46,170 bases of DNA from an uncultured delta proteobacterium. Its GTDB lineage: Bacteria > Desulfobacterota > Syntrophia > Syntrophales > Smithellaceae. Of this stretch, positions 41,246-46,170 are shown piece after piece (positions within the stretch are counted from its first letter, which is position 1; each line of letters starts with the position of its first letter). The notes under the pieces were generated by a model, which searched no databases, was not told the DNA's origin, and saw nothing but the letters and a program-made list of their open reading frames with translations. The stretch is taken from positions 142,614 to 188,783 of the forward strand of contig CAIVQG010000057.1 in NCBI GenBank assembly GCA_903907985.1, in the 5' to 3' direction. The position numbers and the translations under genes were made by a program.

Positions 41246-42601
41246 TCATCCTGATTCCTGTTTACGCTCGGCCAGTTTCCTTTGCAGCTGCCTGACTGTA
41301 ATTCCCAGAATCCGTGCAGCCTCGCGGCGATCTCCTTTAGTGGAATTCAGGACAAAGGACAAATGGCGATCATAATTTTCTTTCAGTGTGCAAAGCCTGC
41401 GGCTGGATAATGAAGATGAAGAGACCGCGGAGGTCATCTCACCGCCCAGATGAACGGGCTCAATTGTGGAACCATCAGCCATAATAACTGCGTTCTCTAC
41501 TATCTGGGACATTTCCCTGATGTTACCCGGATAATCTTTATTGATTAAAATATCCATGGCCTCCGGACTGAAGTTCTGGATTTTTTTCCCGTGCCGCTCA
41601 CAGGACTTTTGCAGGAAATATAAGGCCAGTTCAGGAATATCATCTTTCTTTTCCCGTAGCGGCGGGAGACAAATACAGGCCGATTTCAGCCGGTAGAGCA
41701 GATCTATACGAAATTTTCCTTCCTGACAGGCACGATCAACATTCGCATTTGTGGCCGAGATAAGCCGGATATCAACCAAGATGGGCTTTATCCCTCCCAG
41801 CGGGGTAAAAGTCTTGTCTTCCAGAACACGCAAGAGTTTCGATTGCAACCCAATAGGCAACTCGCCGATTTCATCGAGGAACAGAGTCCCTCCGTCGGCC
41901 TGTTCAAAGAAACCCTGATGAGAGTTGTCGGCTCCGGTAAACGCTCCTCTGGCATGACCAAAGAACTGACTTTCAAACATCGTTGCCGGGATCGCCGAAA
42001 CATTAACCGCCACAAATGGACCATCGGGAGCAGGACCTGCAAGATGGATTCCGCGGGCCATTAATTCCTTGCCTGTTCCTGATTCTCCGGTAATCATTAT
42101 CGGGTTGCCGCTACGAGCCATTACCTGCGCATAGGAAATGAGGGCTTTCATCCGCGGATTCCGAGTAACGATTGCGGAAAATGCCTCAGGAACATTGTTT
42201 GCGCCATAGCTTGCAGTTGCGGAAAGTCCGGCGAGAAGTCCTTTTCGTTCATACGCCCTGTTAATGGACAGGAAAAGCAGTTCATTGTCCACAGGTTTGA
42301 CGAGGTAATCATAAGCTCCCTGGCGAATAGCTTTGACTGTAGTCGGGATATCGTCAACCGCCGTCAGGATGATAAATTCCGTCCGGGAACGGAATGATTT
42401 AGTGGATTCCAAGACCTGCATTCCATCAATATCGGGCATTAACAGGTCCAGCAGGACAATATCGAAATCCTCTTCTTTGATCCTTTTGATTGCATCTTTG
42501 CCGTTGTCACAGACTTCGACATCCCGGATGCCACGCCACTTCAAAATTCTCTGTACCGACGTGAGGGAAATAGTTTCATCATCGACAATCAAAATCCTCA
42601 T
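41246..42601 (-). CDS. Sigma-54-dependent response regulator, NtrC family (451 aa)
   Basis: Receiver domain (1-120; acidic pair in ILIVDDE, phospho-acceptor D in IVLLDLLMPDIDG, K in YLVKPVD), AAA+ domain with Walker A GESGTGKE, sigma-54-contact loop GAFTGAD and Walker B GGTLFLDEIGEL, and a C-terminal Fis-type HTH (EAARILGITVRQLQRKLAE). It overlaps the kinase gene by 4 bp. It is probably the activator of the sigma-54 promoter before the N-ATPase operon. Confidence 0.95.
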   Translation of the reverse strand: MRILIVDDETISLTSVQRILKWRGIRDVEVCDNGKDAIKRIKEEDFDIVLLDLLMPDIDGMQVLESTKSFRSRTEFIILTAVDDIPTTVKAIRQGAYDYLVKPVDNELLFLSINRAYERKGLLAGLSATASYGANNVPEAFSAIVTRNPRMKALISYAQVMARSGNPIMITGESGTGKELMARGIHLAGPAPDGPFVAVNVSAIPATMFESQFFGHARGAFTGADNSHQGFFEQADGGTLFLDEIGELPIGLQSKLLRVLEDKTFTPLGGIKPILVDIRLISATNANVDRACQEGKFRIDLLYRLKSACICLPPLREKKDDIPELALYFLQKSCERHGKKIQNFSPEAMDILINKDYPGNIREMSQIVENAVIMADGSTIEPVHLGGEMTSAVSSSSLSSRRLCTLKENYDRHLSFVLNSTKGDRREAARILGITVRQLQRKLAERKQESG

Positions 42602-44820
42602 AGCCTTTGTCTCCCCAGATCATGGATAATCTTTTGCAACTTATCAATGTTGAATGGTTTCTGAAGCATCAAATCGGGAACAGCAGTAATTTCCGCTGAC
42701 GGTTTAAGCGCTTTTTTATCACTGGCATACAGCACTACCGCCAACAAAGGGAAACGGCTCCGGATGCGCTCGAGAAGATCCCAGGCTTCAAATCCTTTTA
42801 ACCTTATTTCAGAAACTATTATATCCACTTCCGGATGCTCCTCTAAAAAGCTGATGATATCTTCAACCTTGTCCCCCGACTCCGAACGCCAGATTACAGC
42901 ATCGACAAAATTTGCTTTCATCTGTTTGAGGTATTTTACGTTATGATCAATACAGAGAATCGCCGGATACAGAATGATATTCGTTTCTCCATCCACGGGC
43001 AGAAAAATAGAGAAGCGGCTGCCAATCCTCGGACGTGAAAGGACGCCGATAATTCCATGATGTTCCTTGATTAAACCATAAGATATGGAAAGCCCCAGGC
43101 CGGTACCATCTCTGTCGCGTCGCGTGGTAAAGAAGGGATTGAATATATGATCAATGATCTCTTTCCCCATACCTTTGCCGTTGTCTTCAATTTCTACAAT
43201 AACTGCTTTCAAACGCTCACTATAACGCGCCCGAATAATAATATGACCCTTTTGACCGGTTGGAATAGCCTGATGGGCATTAATCATAAGATTAGCGATC
43301 ACCTGTTCGATCTTCTGAAAATTTCCGTTGATCGGTGGAATATCTTCAGCAATCTCCTGGTCGATCCGAGATACGGTCATTCTCACCTGAGCTCCAACAA
43401 TAATGAGGGCGCCCGAAATAACATCGGCAATAGCCACAGGTTTTTTATGGGCAGTTTCATCGGACCGCGAAAACTCCTTTAAACTGGTGATGACCCGATT
43501 GATCCGGTTTCCGCCAATCTTAAAGGCTTGAATAATTTCCCGCATGTGCTGAAAAACATCCTGCTGATTAAGACCCTTCTTCGTCCAGTCCGGATGGCTT
43601 AATCCGCTGCCGGCGAGAATCTCCTCTACCGTATTCCATATCTCTTCGAGAACAGGCACATTATAAGCGATAAAACTAATGGGATTATTGATTTCATGGG
43701 CAACACCGGCTACAACTTCGCCTAACGCGGTTAGTTTGTGTGTCTGCATCATCTGCTGGAGACGCAGTTCCCCTTCCTGCCGGATTCTTTTATCTTCGGT
43801 CACATCCTGCCAGGCACCGACAATATAAGTTGACGAACCTACGGGCAATTGGATGATTCGCCAGTAATCGGAAAACCAGCGGTATGAATCATCCATTACC
43901 AGGAACCGGTAACCGACACGATGAGTGCCTTTCGGCCGGTCAGCCTGAAGTTCTGCAATAACCCTCTGGCAATCATCAGGATGAATGTGATCCTTCCAGA
44001 AATCTTTTTCTTCCAGAAAGCAGTTGGACGGATAACCGGTAATCTCCTCAATTGTACTGCTGACAAAAGTGATGCCGAAATCGCCGCCGGCTTTCCTGGT
44101 GTAAGAGACAATTGGCAGTGATTCCAGAATCAGGGACAGATGATCGGTTGTCTCCTTCAACGCCTGCTGAGTCCGGTGGCGCTCCATAAGTTCCGCCAGC
44201 AGTGCATCGTTGGCCTTGGCCAGTTCCATGGTTCTGGCTTGAACTCTATGCTCCAGATCTTCATGAAGCTGTAACAAGGCCGCTTCGGCCTTTTTTCGTG
44301 CGGTAATATCTTCGAGCGTTTCAATGGCGCCAACCAGTTGCCCCGCCACATCACGAATAATGGCCGCAGTAAAACGGAGCCATTTCCCTCTTTCACCCAG
44401 TTCAGGGAAATAATCCGTTGCTTCATAAGCTTCATCAAGGAGACTGGATTTGACATATTTCCCCTTGTACCATTTGGAAACATCCTCAATCTGATGATCC
44501 ACCAGAAGATCAGCCATGCAGGGACGTTTCTTTTTGTAAAAAGCCCGCCACTGCTGATTGGTTCCAATAACCTCCTTTGCCTTGATTCTGCTTAATTTCT
44601 CCAGAGCTTTGTTCCAATATATAATCCGGTGATCTTTCCCGATCATGAAGGCAGGGATTGGCGATCCGCCAATGATACTGTGGAGGCGTTGCTCGCTTTC
44701 TTTGAGGGCTTTTTCTATTCGGTTTTTCTTAGTTTCTGATTGCCGGAGTTCTTTGAGGCGCTGACGTAAAACTTGAATCTCGTGAGCCACATGTTCATCA
44801 CTATTTTGCCTGTCCGTCAT
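42598..44820 (-). CDS. PAS-domain hybrid histidine kinase with degenerate receiver (740 aa)
   Basis: Domains in order: coiled N-terminus; PAS 1 (about 35-170, IIGGSPIPAFMIGKDHRIIYWNKA), coiled linker, PAS 2 (about 220-340, LESLPIVSYTRKAGGDFGITFV), HisKA with phospho-His in VVAGVAHEINNPIS (near 375), HATPase (N box LMINAHQAI, GTGLGLSISYGL) and a C-terminal receiver-like domain (about 618-735). In the latter the phospho-acceptor Asp is replaced: VDIIVSEIRLKG has E at that place, while K in LQKPF is kept. No transmembrane segment, so cytoplasmic. Partner of the next response regulator. Confidence 0.93.
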   Translation of the reverse strand: MTDRQNSDEHVAHEIQVLRQRLKELRQSETKKNRIEKALKESEQRLHSIIGGSPIPAFMIGKDHRIIYWNKALEKLSRIKAKEVIGTNQQWRAFYKKKRPCMADLLVDHQIEDVSKWYKGKYVKSSLLDEAYEATDYFPELGERGKWLRFTAAIIRDVAGQLVGAIETLEDITARKKAEAALLQLHEDLEHRVQARTMELAKANDALLAELMERHRTQQALKETTDHLSLILESLPIVSYTRKAGGDFGITFVSSTIEEITGYPSNCFLEEKDFWKDHIHPDDCQRVIAELQADRPKGTHRVGYRFLVMDDSYRWFSDYWRIIQLPVGSSTYIVGAWQDVTEDKRIRQEGELRLQQMMQTHKLTALGEVVAGVAHEINNPISFIAYNVPVLEEIWNTVEEILAGSGLSHPDWTKKGLNQQDVFQHMREIIQAFKIGGNRINRVITSLKEFSRSDETAHKKPVAIADVISGALIIVGAQVRMTVSRIDQEIAEDIPPINGNFQKIEQVIANLMINAHQAIPTGQKGHIIIRARYSERLKAVIVEIEDNGKGMGKEIIDHIFNPFFTTRRDRDGTGLGLSISYGLIKEHHGIIGVLSRPRIGSRFSIFLPVDGETNIILYPAILCIDHNVKYLKQMKANFVDAVIWRSESGDKVEDIISFLEEHPEVDIIVSEIRLKGFEAWDLLERIRSRFPLLAVVLYASDKKALKPSAEITAVPDLMLQKPFNIDKLQKIIHDLGRQRL

Positions 44821-45290
44821 GATTCCGTCCTTCAGTTTATGTTGAGAAACGACATGAATCTGTTTTACGAATCCGGCCCGGTGGTAACGATGAATGCATT
44901 GCCAAAATATTTATTGAGAATAATTATCGCATCATAACAGCAGAAGTCAAATAAATCTTTTAAAGATGCCAGATTGGGTGCTTTCAGTGGCGGGGCAATG
45001 AGGAGAAGGCGCGGCAGACTTATAACCTGAGAACCTGATGGTCACGCGAATTCACGCTTTAAATATGTGTTGAAGAAGCCGACAACCCCAGACTACACCG
45101 ACGCAGTCTTTGCCAATGAAGGTAGCGCATGAATTGGAACAAGAGCAGACTAAACGGCTAAACAAAGTATTGTTTCCGCGGAATTTGCCTAAAGACAATC
45201 ATATTAATCGCTCTAGGCCTTAATTTCACTACAAGTCAACACTCTGCCGCGTGAACTGAAGTCGATGATTACCATTTGTAAGGCCGCAGA
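44821..45290. other. Gene-free region between two kinase genes
   Basis: 470 bp without a supported frame. It contains the promoter of the kinase-regulator pair (44923-44950). The remainder (about 45000-45250) has scattered coding-like stretches with stops in all frames and may be a decayed gene. Confidence 0.45.
44923..44950 (-). promoter_or_regulatory. Sigma-70 promoter of the kinase-response regulator pair
   Basis: Minus strand TTGACT (44950-44945), 16 bp, GATAAT (44928-44923), about 100 bp before the kinase start. Confidence 0.6.
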
Positions 45291-46170
45291 TTACCGCATG
45301 AGTTCATCCCGGATGGCCACGCCGATCCTTTCCATTATATAGGGCTTTTTGACATAGGCACCGGCTCCCAGTTGCTGAGCTTTCTTGACTCGATCGGTTT
45401 CCGAAAAACCGCTGACCAGAATAGCCTTCTGCTGCGGGTTGATTTTGAGAACTCTTTGGTAGGTTTCCAGACCATCGATGCCCGGAGACATGATCATGTC
45501 CAAAACAAGAATATCGGCCTTGTTTTCCCGGAGGTATTCTACCGCCGCCTCACCACTGGATACGGCCTGAACCTCATAACCCAGCTTTTTAAGCAATCCG
45601 GAGGCGACTTCGCGCTGCTCGGCAATATCATCAATCACCAGGACTGATTCACCAGTGCCCAGGTATCTTTCAATAGGAACTTTCTGCTGAGGCATAACCA
45701 GTTCCTCCCGTGTTACCGGAAAGTAAAGTGTAAAAGTGGTTCCCTCTCCGACTTCAGTTTGCACATCAATATATCCATTGTGATCTTTTACTGTTCCCCA
45801 GACAATAGCCAATCCCAATCCGGTCCCGCTACGGCCCATGGTCTTCTTCGTATAAAACGGTTCAAATATCTTCTCTCTGTGCTCAACGGGAATACCCATG
45901 CCTGTATCGGATACGGTCAGAATGGTGTAATCACCTTCCTTAATCTCGTCATAGCCTCTGATGGGTTTGTCCAGATAGCGGTTCTGAGTCCGGATTGTCA
46001 CTTCTCCCACTCCGGAAATAGATTCCGCTGCATTGGACACCAGGTTCATCAACGTCTTTTCCAGATGCATCGGAGAGCCTTTAATGTTCAACAGCTCCTC
46101 CTGGCACTCCGTCCGGAATGTCACGCGGGGATGAAAGTCCTTCATCTTCTCAAAAACCGGAGTTGTAAGA
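45291..46170 (-). CDS. C-terminal part of a hybrid histidine kinase (5' cut by window)
   Basis: The frame is open to the window edge, so an ATG at 46145 is probably internal. Visible: the end of a dimerisation region, an HATPase domain (N box LMNLVSNAAESI, G1 VSDTGMGIP, GTGLGLAIVWGTV) and a complete receiver domain (VLVIDDIAEQR, phospho-acceptor D in ILVLDMIMSPGIDG, K in YVKKPY). The Gly-rich lid and the acceptor Asp are intact, unlike in the neighbouring kinase. Signal and partner are outside the window. Confidence 0.9.
   Translation of the reverse strand, partial: LTTPVFEKMKDFHPRVTFRTECQEELLNIKGSPMHLEKTLMNLVSNAAESISGVGEVTIRTQNRYLDKPIRGYDEIKEGDYTILTVSDTGMGIPVEHREKIFEPFYTKKTMGRSGTGLGLAIVWGTVKDHNGYIDVQTEVGEGTTFTLYFPVTREELVMPQQKVPIERYLGTGESVLVIDDIAEQREVASGLLKKLGYEVQAVSSGEAAVEYLRENKADILVLDMIMSPGIDGLETYQRVLKINPQQKAILVSGFSETDRVKKAQQLGAGAYVKKPYIMERIGVAIRDELMR

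Noticed and set aside
45000-45250. Transposase remnant between the kinase genes
   Set aside because: No terminal repeats, DDE motif or frame could be recognised; only vague coding-like stretches.

Overview
The window looks like accessory DNA plus adjoining core genes from an anaerobic deltaproteobacterium (Desulfobacterota, Syntrophales-like). The basis is a Na+-type N-ATPase operon, a GGGtGRT protein paired with a NifU-like scaffold, large PAS kinases with a sigma-54 response regulator, and moderate GC. The assignment is inferred from gene content only.

Layout. (1) 1-3778: the end of a helicase-like gene and a 1038-residue Eco57I-like adenine methyltransferase, a restriction or defence module cut by the window edge. 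(2) 4088-4874: a small HTH gene and a BrnT/BrnA toxin-antitoxin pair. (3) 4918-15437: element A, the early region of a lambda-like integrating phage or phage-derived element. A leftward operon (Cro-like protein, VRR-NUC nuclease, replication initiator, DnaC-like loader, SSB) and a rightward operon (long structured leader, small proteins, Bet/RecT annealing protein, a nuclease with rearranged motifs, xis-like gene, integrase) flank an S24 repressor and a convergent TcmP / Gp37 pair. Both early promoters carry the same operator, TTAGC-N5-GCTAA, inside a 17-bp spacer. No capsid, tail or large terminase gene is seen. (4) 15504-15548 and 29920-29964: two identical 45-bp copies of the 3' half of tRNA-Lys(UUU), which are attachment sites of tandem elements. 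(5) 15549-29919: element B. Its left half (integrase, XRE repressor with a 19-bp palindromic operator, xis, terminase small subunit without a large one, CHC2 primase, DUF3987 ATPase, phased TTGGA repeats) resembles a phage-satellite (PICI) plan. Its right half holds a CsgG/LpoB-like lipoprotein, a TPR protein, a CPA-type antiporter, an ATPase, GGGtGRT and NifU-like proteins, and a dynamin-like GTPase.

The most striking signals are two fluoride (crcB) riboswitches, one before the antiporter and one before the dynamin-like GTPase. In both, the 3' pseudoknot strand of the aptamer can also pair with the gene's Shine-Dalgarno sequence, which suggests translational ON switches. The dynamin gene is followed by the NifU-like and GGGtGRT genes, so the right end of element B may be a fluoride-responsive cargo module.

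(6) 30365-33483: MFS transporter, CBS-domain protein, a small protein and a cytidylate-kinase-like protein. (7) 33514-40780: complete N-ATPase operon in the order D-C-Q-R-B-E-F-A-G behind an RsbRD-like gene, preceded by a near-perfect sigma-54 promoter. (8) 41246-46170: an adjacent sigma-54 response regulator, its PAS histidine kinase, and the C-terminal part of a second hybrid kinase. The adjacency suggests that the two-component system controls the ATPase operon.

A recurring design is that three small regulator or toxin genes (brnT, the Cro-like gene, the element B XRE gene) each have their ATG exactly 6 nt after a TTGACA-17-TANNNT promoter, so their mRNAs should be leaderless.
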